The notes beneath the pieces are model-generated. The model had not been told where the DNA came from and did not search any database. It saw only the letters and a list, made by a program, of their open reading frames with translations. Positions 8,123 to 14,953 of a stretch of DNA of 40,840 nt are shown in pieces. The position numbers and the translations under genes were made by a program. Each line of letters opens with the position of its first letter. Position 1 is the first letter of the stretch. The DNA comes from CAZTDD01 sp964612675 (GTDB lineage Bacteria; Hinthialibacterota; Hinthialibacteria; Hinthialibacterales; JAKPRU01), in the NCBI GenBank assembly GCA_964612675.1, contig CAZTDD010000054.1:1-40840 (forward strand), read 5' to 3'.

Positions 8123-8252
8123 GCGACCTGCTTACCCGGAGAGCCCCAGCGACCTGCTTACCCGGAGAGCCCCAGCGACCTGCTCATCCAGAGAGCGCCG
8201 GCGACCTGCTTACCCGGAGAGCGCCAGCGACCTGCTCATCCAGAGAAAGAGA
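8123..8252. repeat. 26-bp tandem repeat, five units
   Basis: Units start at 8123, 8149, 8175, 8201 and 8227, each beginning GCGACCTGCT. Two unit types occur (TACCCGGAGAG and CATCCAGAGA), in the order A A B A B. The last unit has diverged at its end. Confidence 0.85.
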
Positions 8253-8280
8253 GGAACCGGAGAAAGACAGAAACCTCTAG

Positions 8281-8330
8281 TGTCAGTTAGCTTCAGCTGG
8301 TGTCAGCTAGTTTCAGCTAGCGTCAGTGAC
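8281..8330. repeat. 10-bp tandem repeat, five units
   Basis: Five consecutive decamers follow the pattern NNTCAGCTAG, with substitutions (8281, 8291, 8301, 8311, 8321). Units 1-2 and 3-4 are also related as 20-base pairs. The core AGCTAG/CAGCTG is partly self-complementary. Confidence 0.7.
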
Positions 8331-8439
8331 CAACTTTCTATCGCCCCGGCAACCTTGCTGGAGAAGAGAGGCCTGCTTCGAGTTTCTGAAGGAAGCGGAC
8401 AATCGAGCTTCCAATGTCCAACGATCTTCCAATCGTTCA

Positions 8440-8577
8440 CTACCGAGATTTCTTAAAAAGGCCCATCGAAGCGCCGAGATAAATCGCGTACAACACTACA
8501 CCCGCGATCGAGAGGACTTCGACCGTCGTCACTAGATCAACATTGAGGCCCAAACCGGACAAACCAAATCCGAACAT
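8440..8577 (-). CDS. 45-residue single-pass membrane protein, hypothetical
   Basis: A small gene too short for ordinary gene calling. It begins MFGFGLSGLGLNVDL, then has one long hydrophobic helix (residues about 18-41, VEVLSIAGVVLYAIYLGASM) and ends GLFKKSR. The distribution of charge (acidic before, basic after) predicts the C-terminus in the cytoplasm. GGGAG sits 9 bases before the ATG. It lies 85 bases downstream of the giant lipoprotein gene on the same strand, in the same block. No family is recognised. Support is the strong ribosome site, the clean hydrophobic helix with a basic end, and the position. Confidence 0.6.
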   Translation of the reverse strand: MFGFGLSGLGLNVDLVTTVEVLSIAGVVLYAIYLGASMGLFKKSR

Positions 8578-8662
8578 CCCGAAATGCTCCCTTCGACCTC
8601 CTACTTGTCATCCACTCGGACGCTGCCGATACGTTTTCCTCACTGCGTTAAAGGCCCGTCGA

Positions 8663-11600
8663 TCAATCTTTCGGACTTGGGTTACGCCAAATCAAGCGTT
8701 CAATCCGTTGCTCAACCTTGCCGAGCTTCCAATCGAGGCGTTCCCACTTATTATCCGATCTTCGCTGATTGATAATGTATTCAATTTCTTTGTTGACCCG
8801 CAACGTCTTTTCAAGGTGTTCATAGGCGCCTTCCATGGCGGCGTTCCGGTATTTGATGTCGTACTTGTCGGTCTCACCGAAAATCGCGAATCCTTCCGCC
8901 GCTTTGCGGAAATGCCTGAACGATTCAACCGCGAGTTCCTTGAGGCCATTCAAGGTCTGTGGGGGATCGTCGGCTTTCACATTTTCCTCGAGCAGTCGAG
9001 CTGCCGCCAAGAGCCTGCGGGCGGTCAGAGGACTCTGCATGCTCTTGTACGCGTTTTTCAACATCGGGCTGTCCGTTGTCGTTTCAGTGGCCCGCGCAGC
9101 GATCAACGATCTCGGCATGAGCCGTGCAATGGTGTCGAAGTCGCGAATTAAGTTCTGCATCTGGGTCAGATTCGCGCTCAGTCGGTCTTTATACTCCTGC
9201 TCGGCGACCGCCAGGCTGGTGTCTTCCAGGATAGCTGGGGCTTCCGCCTCCAGAGACGTGAGGTGCTGATGAATGGAATTGTAATCGCCGGCCTGCAGCT
9301 CATTTCGGAGCCACTGTAGGTCTTTGACCGCTTTCGCGAGGCGGTCCGGATAAAATTTACGGGCTTGTGCCTGTTGGGCCTGCTGGAGGATCTCGCTGGC
9401 CTGTGTGGTTCGCTGCTCCGCTACGACCTCGGCCTGCTCGGGGAAACCGTTCATATCTTCTTCCGCCGCATCGGCCCGGGCGATTAGTTCCTTGTAATCA
9501 TATTTCTCGTCGGGGCTGCCCATTTCGTCGATCAAGGCCCGTATTTCATTGCTCCGATTCTCCAATATTTTGGCGGGACCTTCGTCGACCAGTTTCTGCA
9601 ATTGCTGCGAGAGTTCTTCGGCACGAACGGCGAGGTTATGGTGCTGAACCTCCTCTTTGATGGCTCGCGCCTGTTCGAGGGCGGTCTCGGAGTAGGCGAA
9701 AGCGGCCACATATTGCTCCAACTCGACCAGGCGTTGGAGCTCGGTGATCATCGGTACCATTGAGAGTTTCTGTTCTCGCGCCCATGTATCCAGTGTCATA
9801 TCGTCGATGGAGCGGGCGATCCCCTGCAGCTCCTCGACATCACTCTGCAGCTGGGCGGTCATCTGTTTCCAGGCGCTCTGCGCGGCATCTCGTGCATCCG
9901 CGGCTGCCTCATAACATACTTCCCATTTCTCATCGATTTCTTGGATACGGGCCTCCGCCAGGCTGACGGTAAAGCGACGCGCCAAAGAGGGCACATGGAC
10001 GCTCGCCTGCTGCTGCTGCATAAGCTGTTCGGTTCGCGCGAGTTCCCCAAGCAGCTGTTTGCTGCGCTGTCTCCAGGCGAACGATTCCGCCTGTTGGGCG
10101 AGTTGAATCGCTTGTTGCGCCGTTTCATTCGCGCGATCGAAGTTCTGTGCTTCCTGAGCCGCTTTTGCTTCATTCAGCAGGGCCAGAGCTTGATCGATGT
10201 CTTCCCGGTTGTATGTACGCGCTTCCGCCGCGAGGGCGGCATCGCAGGCTTCCTGGGCATCGATGATTCTCTTGTCCAAAGCCACTTGAGCGGCCTCTTC
10301 CGCCTGCACGGATATTTCCCAGGCGCCTTTGTTGTCTTTTTCAGCGAGCAGCTCGCGCGCCTTTTTCATCGTGTCGACCGCCTGGCTGTATGCGAGCGGC
10401 GACAGATCCGGCGAATCTGCTCGTTCCGCCAGCCGGAGATCCGAGTCGGTCTGACTCAAGTTTTCCTGCGCTCGAAGTTTGTATGCCTGTGCCTCGGCCT
10501 CTTTCGCTTTGGCTGCCGCTGCTTCGGCATTATCGGCGGCTTTTCGATACGACTCTTGGTTCAGGAGCGAGCGCGCCTGGCTCAATGCTCTGACCGCCTG
10601 ATTCAGCAGATCCGACGCCCACTCCTCGGCTTTGGCTTCCCGCGCCAGGGCGATGGCCACTTCTCCCTGGGCGATGGCCTGATTCACGCCCTCTCGCAGT
10701 TTCTGAAAGACCTCATCGATTCGAGGCACCAGCTGCGGAGCCTGGTTGATTACTTGTGAATACTGTCCGCCTTTGAACTGGTCTTCCAATTGGGTCAGTT
10801 CTGTAGCGACCTGGCCGTATACCGGTTGGGCATACTGTTCGGCACCTTCGGCGCGGGCTTTGCCCAAACGATTTTGAACGATGCTCAGCTCCTGCTGCGC
10901 GTGTCCCCGCAGGGCGGCGGTGCTCAGACCGGCGGACTGTTCCTGTGCCGACTTCGCCTTGGAATAGGCGGTGACATAGTTTTCGGCTGCCAGCGCGTCG
11001 TTCGCAGCTTGGATAGCCGCATTGGTAGCTGCGAGTTCCGACGGAGCATATTTCTCCACTTCCTGAGCTCTGGCCTGTTCAATGGATGCGTTCGCCGTTT
11101 CCAGCATTTGCTGCACGGCGTTCCCCAGCGCGTCCCGCGCGTCGCTTAGTAGGTTCATCACCTGTTCGGCGGAAGTGTACGCTTCGCTGTGTTGTCCGCC
11201 GTCGAGTGACTGCTTTGCCTGATTGAGCGCTGTTTCGGCTTGACCGATGAGGTTGGCGTATTCCGGAACTTCGCTGACGCCGATCGATTTCGCTTCCGAG
11301 AGGGCTTTTTCCGCTCGTGCGACAAACTCGCCAGCGGTTGCTTGTTGCGTTTTCGTTACAATGTCTTGGAGGGCGGTGACGACCTCAGTGGCCGATTCGA
11401 CCACAGCCGGCCAGTTGCCGGCCGAGTATGCATTCTGGATGTCTTCCACTTTCGGTTGAACCGTTGCGAGTTCATCGGGAAGGTATTTGCTGGCGTTCAG
11501 GTTCTGGGCTTCTTCCATGAGGGACTGAACGTTCTGATGGATCTCCTCCGCCCGTGGTTTGAGGTGAGCCAGTTTCGCCAGATCGGCACGTTCCTTGAGC

Positions 11601-12115
11601 TGTTGTGCCTGTTCGATCACCGACTGGAGTTCTTCCTCATCGATTGAGGTCGCCAATTCAACCTGGCGACTTCGCAACTGTTCCAGCTGCGTCTCGAGCT
11701 CACTGACGGTTTCCTCGGGTGCTACGCCTTCTTCGCGTGCTTGGGCGAGGGCGTTTTCGATATCTTGAAGTGTGGTGTCGAGTTCCTGTCGTATCCCCTC
11801 AATCTTGCTTCTAACCTGGGGCACCGTTGCAATCGCTTGTTGAAACTGGCCCTGCGCCTGCTCGCTGAGCGAGATGGCCTCATCATGATTGCCCGCTCCG
11901 GTTACCTGTTCGGCCTGGCTGAGCAGACGAACACCATTGTTGTATATCTGGGGTGTGTACATGGGCGCCTGGGCCTCTTGCGCCTGTGTTTGGGCCGCCT
12001 GGGCCTCCTCGATGGCTTTCCGTGCCTTTCGCCCTTTACACCCTGTCGACAGACCGAGAGCCAACAGCACGGACAGAAACGCGATACTCCAACGGTGGGT
12101 CGGGGTAAGCTTCAT
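8663..12115 (-). CDS. Giant helical-repeat lipoprotein
   Basis: A 1150-residue exported lipoprotein. Residues 1-26 are a signal peptide with a lipobox-like end (LSTGC, Cys 26). Residues about 200-990 are a run of about eleven repeats of about 71 residues. Each opens with an aromatic-Pro type motif (KYLPDEL at 211, VPEYANL at 284, KYAPSEL at 355, QYAQPVY at 427, EWASDLL at 498, LSPLAYS at 571, TYNREDI at 634, KYDYKEL at 871, KFYPDRL at 920). This is followed by two Ala/Gln/Glu-rich helices with a short turn such as AGNW, AENY, GGQY or AQNF. The pattern resembles DUF4398-like helical lipoprotein domains, but in many copies. GAGGAG precedes the start. It is probably a periplasmic or outer-membrane-anchored rod or scaffold; function unknown. 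Confidence 0.8.
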   Translation of the reverse strand: MKLTPTHRWSIAFLSVLLALGLSTGCKGRKARKAIEEAQAAQTQAQEAQAPMYTPQIYNNGVRLLSQAEQVTGAGNHDEAISLSEQAQGQFQQAIATVPQVRSKIEGIRQELDTTLQDIENALAQAREEGVAPEETVSELETQLEQLRSRQVELATSIDEEELQSVIEQAQQLKERADLAKLAHLKPRAEEIHQNVQSLMEEAQNLNASKYLPDELATVQPKVEDIQNAYSAGNWPAVVESATEVVTALQDIVTKTQQATAGEFVARAEKALSEAKSIGVSEVPEYANLIGQAETALNQAKQSLDGGQHSEAYTSAEQVMNLLSDARDALGNAVQQMLETANASIEQARAQEVEKYAPSELAATNAAIQAANDALAAENYVTAYSKAKSAQEQSAGLSTAALRGHAQQELSIVQNRLGKARAEGAEQYAQPVYGQVATELTQLEDQFKGGQYSQVINQAPQLVPRIDEVFQKLREGVNQAIAQGEVAIALAREAKAEEWASDLLNQAVRALSQARSLLNQESYRKAADNAEAAAAKAKEAEAQAYKLRAQENLSQTDSDLRLAERADSPDLSPLAYSQAVDTMKKARELLAEKDNKGAWEISVQAEEAAQVALDKRIIDAQEACDAALAAEARTYNREDIDQALALLNEAKAAQEAQNFDRANETAQQAIQLAQQAESFAWRQRSKQLLGELARTEQLMQQQQASVHVPSLARRFTVSLAEARIQEIDEKWEVCYEAAADARDAAQSAWKQMTAQLQSDVEELQGIARSIDDMTLDTWAREQKLSMVPMITELQRLVELEQYVAAFAYSETALEQARAIKEEVQHHNLAVRAEELSQQLQKLVDEGPAKILENRSNEIRALIDEMGSPDEKYDYKELIARADAAEEDMNGFPEQAEVVAEQRTTQASEILQQAQQAQARKFYPDRLAKAVKDLQWLRNELQAGDYNSIHQHLTSLEAEAPAILEDTSLAVAEQEYKDRLSANLTQMQNLIRDFDTIARLMPRSLIAARATETTTDSPMLKNAYKSMQSPLTARRLLAAARLLEENVKADDPPQTLNGLKELAVESFRHFRKAAEGFAIFGETDKYDIKYRNAAMEGAYEHLEKTLRVNKEIEYIINQRRSDNKWERLDWKLGKVEQRIERLIWRNPSPKD

Positions 12116-12182
12116 GACAGCACTACTCCTCTATTCAATTCCGGAAATGATCCAAGCAGAAGCAACCTCCCGCTCAGCCTGG

Positions 12183-12188
12183 ATTATA
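12183..12188 (-). promoter_or_regulatory. Possible -10 box of the lipoprotein gene
   Basis: A perfect TATAAT on the minus strand (12188-12183), about 70 bases before the lipoprotein start. At the proper distance upstream the -35 sequence is poor (TGTCAG), so the promoter is only tentative. Confidence 0.3.
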
Positions 12189-12211
12189 AAAAATATGGCA
12201 CCTACCTGACA

Positions 12212-12610
12212 TTACGACGGAAGTGGAGTTTGTTCCTCCATATGAACCATCAAATACCCTAATGCAGCGTTCAGGGCGAGAAAGGTAGCGTGCCACTGAC
12301 CACACAGCTTTTTATAAAAATCAAAGTGAATACCCTGCATGTTTTTCAGGGTCACAGTGTCAGACAAATACGACGTGATGGGCAGGCCCATCTTGTATTC
12401 TTCGCCGGAATATTCGAGGAGGTATTGGTGGCGACGTGCCAATTCGGATTTCAGACGCAGAAATTCCTCTTCGTCCTGCTGGGTGATCTCCTCTTGTCGA
12501 TAGGCACGCTGCACCATTTGGTTGAACTTCTGCCATTTCTCGAGAAAATCCTGGAATGCGGCAATTCGAAATTCAATCTCCTCGCGCTCGCGATCGCTCC
12601 AACTAGCCAT
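12212..12610 (-). CDS. Small helical protein A, hypothetical
   Basis: A 132-residue protein predicted to be nearly all helix, with no signal peptide. AGAGG lies 8 bases before the ATG. The middle (ITQQDEEEFLRLKSELARRHQYL) matches the middle of the small protein encoded at 7595-8005. Both then continue with a segment of about 50 residues containing a V..LKNM / VMKLFKQ type helix, which suggests descent from one ancestor. It lies directly upstream of the giant lipoprotein gene on the same strand. It has no recognised family; a cytoplasmic partner or chaperone-like role is only a guess. Confidence 0.7.
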   Translation of the reverse strand: MASWSDREREEIEFRIAAFQDFLEKWQKFNQMVQRAYRQEEITQQDEEEFLRLKSELARRHQYLLEYSGEEYKMGLPITSYLSDTVTLKNMQGIHFDFYKKLCGQWHATFLALNAALGYLMVHMEEQTPLPS

Positions 12611-12639
12611 CGGAACCTCTTTTTCCTAAGCACAGAAAG

Positions 12640-12658
12640 AGCGGGGGTTCTCCCCGCT
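12640..12658 (-). terminator. GC-rich hairpin after the Gly/Met-rich protein gene
   Basis: AGCGGGG (12658-12652 on the minus strand) pairs with CCCCGCT (12646-12640), with a 5-base loop, and is followed by CTTTCT. A second hairpin (CTTCCCG/CGGGAAG, 12683-12699) lies just before it, right after the stop of the upstream gene. The T tract is weak, so this may be a partial terminator or attenuator. Confidence 0.45.
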
Positions 12659-12712
12659 AGCTTTCCGAAACACTACTTGATTCTTCCCGAAACGGGAAGT
12701 CTTATACTCTGA

Positions 12713-13819
12713 TCAGAACTCACCACTAGGGGCGGTTTCGATAGGTTCGGCAGCCTGTCCGGCAGTCTCCGCCGCCTGTTCGGCACGGTCGATAGCGTAC
12801 ATACCGGCGGGTCCCCCGCCACCGTACATTCCGGCACCACCATAGCCTCCCAGTCCTAACCCCTGTTGATTCTGCAGAATAGCAATATCAAGCCTAAACT
12901 CATATTCTTCATCGTTATAGGGTTGTCCGTCCGGGCCAAGGAACTGGCCGTACAGCGTATCCGTCCATTCCTCGATCTTATCGGTAAGGTTCATATTCAC
13001 GCGCACATTGAGCGCGAGCTGGGTGTCTTCTTCCTGAATCGCGGCAACAGGAATGCGGTAAAACTCGAGGGGATCCTGTTTCTGCTGCTGTGTATCTCTT
13101 CGCCGTTGCTCTTTTGCATCACCCAGCAACCCGAGAAAGATGTCGTTTTCCGCCAGACGCAGGGCGCGATCGATCATCTCGATCCGCACTTCGTTGCGAG
13201 CCCCCTCTTTCTTCTTTTCAAGAGCCTCAATTGTCAGGTCCAGCACCATTTCCTTGAAGGCTTCGCCATACAGGTTGTCCTGAAAAAGTGTGTCTCTGTT
13301 GGCGAGCAAAACCTCACGGCGCGTCTTTTCGAGCAAGGCAATAGGGCCTTCATCCATCACAGAGACGATTGTGGTGACGATGGTGCTCTTGATCATGTTT
13401 TTGTAACGGATCGCGAACGGCCCGAGGTAGGTGTCACGGTTTTCGTCGATGTTGCTGGGGAGACCGTCCCATGCGACTTCGTCGCCGTGGGTTCCGTCGT
13501 CGTAATATTCGCCTGCTACTTCGTCCGCCGCAACGGGCCTGCTGTATACGTTATAGTCGATAAGGCTGCCGTAGACCGCGCAGTAAACCGCTTCGCCTTC
13601 GCGAACGTAGACAAAATTGGGCATTTGCGCCCCGCCGCCGTACATTCCCGGCCCGAAGCCGTAGGGGCTCATCATGCCCATGCCCCCGCCCATACCCATG
13701 CCGCCCATTCCACCCATCCCCCCCATGCCGCCATAACCGTACTGCGCCGATGCCGGTGTGGAACCTAGGCTAAGAGCAACTGCAGAAACCGCGATGATCA
13801 AACCGTGTCGCATCTTCAT
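12713..13819 (-). CDS. Secreted Gly/Met/Tyr-rich protein, hypothetical
   Basis: A 368-residue protein with a clear signal peptide (MKMRHGLIIAVSAVALSLG, cut after ASA near residue 25). The mature protein begins with a low-complexity tract (GGMGGMGGMGMGGGMGMM, residues about 29-65, with Tyr and Phe). It then has a mixed domain (residues about 68-310) with helical parts (RREVLLANRDTLF, MVLDLTIEALEKKKEG). A second Gly-rich tract (residues about 320-342) and an Ala/Glu-rich tail close it. The central domain is not recognised. AAAGG precedes the start and a promoter with a perfect -35 box lies upstream. It heads the minus-strand block and may be an envelope or cell-surface component. Confidence 0.75.
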   Translation of the reverse strand: MKMRHGLIIAVSAVALSLGSTPASAQYGYGGMGGMGGMGGMGMGGGMGMMSPYGFGPGMYGGGAQMPNFVYVREGEAVYCAVYGSLIDYNVYSRPVAADEVAGEYYDDGTHGDEVAWDGLPSNIDENRDTYLGPFAIRYKNMIKSTIVTTIVSVMDEGPIALLEKTRREVLLANRDTLFQDNLYGEAFKEMVLDLTIEALEKKKEGARNEVRIEMIDRALRLAENDIFLGLLGDAKEQRRRDTQQQKQDPLEFYRIPVAAIQEEDTQLALNVRVNMNLTDKIEEWTDTLYGQFLGPDGQPYNDEEYEFRLDIAILQNQQGLGLGGYGGAGMYGGGGPAGMYAIDRAEQAAETAGQAAEPIETAPSGEF

Positions 13820-13902
13820 GATTTTTCAACCTTTACGTTTGTTCTCGATCCCTTTCGGAGGCTGAGCAGGTCAACGGAGACATTCTCACAACGTACGCAG
13901 AA

Positions 13903-13932
13903 AAAGTAACATGCTCGGATTGAAAGTGTCAA
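13903..13932 (-). promoter_or_regulatory. Promoter of the minus-strand block
   Basis: On the minus strand, TTGACA (13932-13927) is followed after 18 bases by TACTTT (13908-13903). This predicts a start near 13896 and a 5' leader of about 77 bases before the gene starting at 13819. The -10 box is weak. Confidence 0.45.
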
Positions 13933-13975
13933 CTTGATGCAGTTACGCCGTAGTCGTTGCGGAACGTACGCCTCA

Positions 13976-14953
13976 TCACGCCTCTTCAGCCCTGCCCGCT
14001 TCCTCACGATATTTCATCAACCGGACAATCAACCGGTTTGCCGGAACGGGCAGTTCCTTCTCGTCCCCGAGCCGCACGATTGCGCCGTTCAATGCGTCGA
14101 TCTCCGTGAATCGACCTTGCTCTAAATCGCGCAACATCGAGGGATGATGTCCCCGCGTCGGGGGAACCATCTTCTCATAGAATATTCTACTAAACGAGGC
14201 TGCGTCGCGCCAGAACAGACGAACACCGTGGCTCAACGCCACCGTATAGGCTTCCTCGATGATATCGTCCATCGTGCGCCGCGTCGACTCATGGTCGGCC
14301 AGCTCGCCGTACGATGCCCCGAGCAAAGCGCCCAGTGGATTGAGAGCGGCATTATAGAGGACTTTCGCCCAAACATATTCCTCGAGCTGCTCTGTAGCCT
14401 CTGTCGGGATACCGGCGTCCCTCCAAACCGAAGCGATTTCCTCCAGTGTCGATAAGCCGGTCTGCCGGTGCAAATGCCCCAAGCGGATATCGTCAGCGTG
14501 GACTGTAACGCGCACCTCGCCGGGAGTGGGGATCTCGACACCGGTGATGACTCGTCCTCCGAGCACCTTGTCCCAGCCTATCGCCTCGGCCAGGGTTTCG
14601 ATATTCCCGAGTCCGTTTTGCAGAGAGATACAATACCCAATGCGGGAAGAAAAGGACCGAAGTGCGTCGGCGGCGGCAGCCGTGTCAAAGGATTTCGTTG
14701 TGACAAGAACCCAGTCCCAGTCCGAACGCTCCTTCCGGAGCTCTTCAACCGATTCATAAGCCTGCAGCGGCCCCGGTATCCGGTGCTCAGCCCACACACC
14801 CGAAACGGACAATCCTTTTTCCCGTAGGGCATTCACAATCGGTTTGCGCCCCACAAAAGTTACAGAATGGCCCGCCCTCGAGAGCAGTCCACCAACGAGG
14901 CAACCGACCGCGCCCGCACCGAAAACCAGAATCCGTTTCGCTGATTTCGTCAT
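13976..14953 (-). CDS. panE: 2-dehydropantoate 2-reductase (ketopantoate reductase family)
   Basis: A 325-residue NADPH-dependent reductase of the PanE/ApbA family. It reduces 2-dehydropantoate to pantoate in pantothenate and CoA synthesis, although many paralogues act on other 2-keto acids. The Rossmann motif GAGAVGCLVGGLLSRAGH is at residues about 11-28. The catalytic Lys is in LVTTKSFDT and the C-terminal domain carries VWAKVLYNAALNPLGALLG, the family signature with a conserved Lys and Asn. The start at 14953 is chosen because it overlaps the stop of the upstream GHMP kinase (ATGA); a longer frame to 14992 lies within that gene. Coupling to a sugar kinase is unusual for pantothenate synthesis, so the true substrate is open. 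Confidence 0.85.
   Translation of the reverse strand: MTKSAKRILVFGAGAVGCLVGGLLSRAGHSVTFVGRKPIVNALREKGLSVSGVWAEHRIPGPLQAYESVEELRKERSDWDWVLVTTKSFDTAAAADALRSFSSRIGYCISLQNGLGNIETLAEAIGWDKVLGGRVITGVEIPTPGEVRVTVHADDIRLGHLHRQTGLSTLEEIASVWRDAGIPTEATEQLEEYVWAKVLYNAALNPLGALLGASYGELADHESTRRTMDDIIEEAYTVALSHGVRLFWRDAASFSRIFYEKMVPPTRGHHPSMLRDLEQGRFTEIDALNGAIVRLGDEKELPVPANRLIVRLMKYREEAGRAEEA

Larger units (their letters stand above)
8006..8439. other. Intergenic region with three kinds of short repeats
   Basis: No gene is supported in this stretch. It contains a CCCTCTCCC palindrome, five 26-base tandem repeats and five 10-base tandem repeats, listed separately. Confidence 0.6.

Noticed and set aside
8123..8252. 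CRISPR array or iteron origin
   Set aside because: Units abut directly with no spacers, and there is no replication gene or AT-rich region next to them.
8543..12262. Long open frames on the plus strand across the lipoprotein gene (for example 9941-10759)
   Set aside because: They are antisense shadows of the repetitive, Ala/Gln-rich coding sequence, have no ribosome sites and give low-complexity Arg/Phe-rich products.
12866..13768. 300-codon plus-strand frame opposite the Gly/Met-rich protein gene
   Set aside because: It is antisense to a gene with signal peptide, promoter and ribosome site; its His/Ala-rich end is the mirror of the Gly/Met tract.
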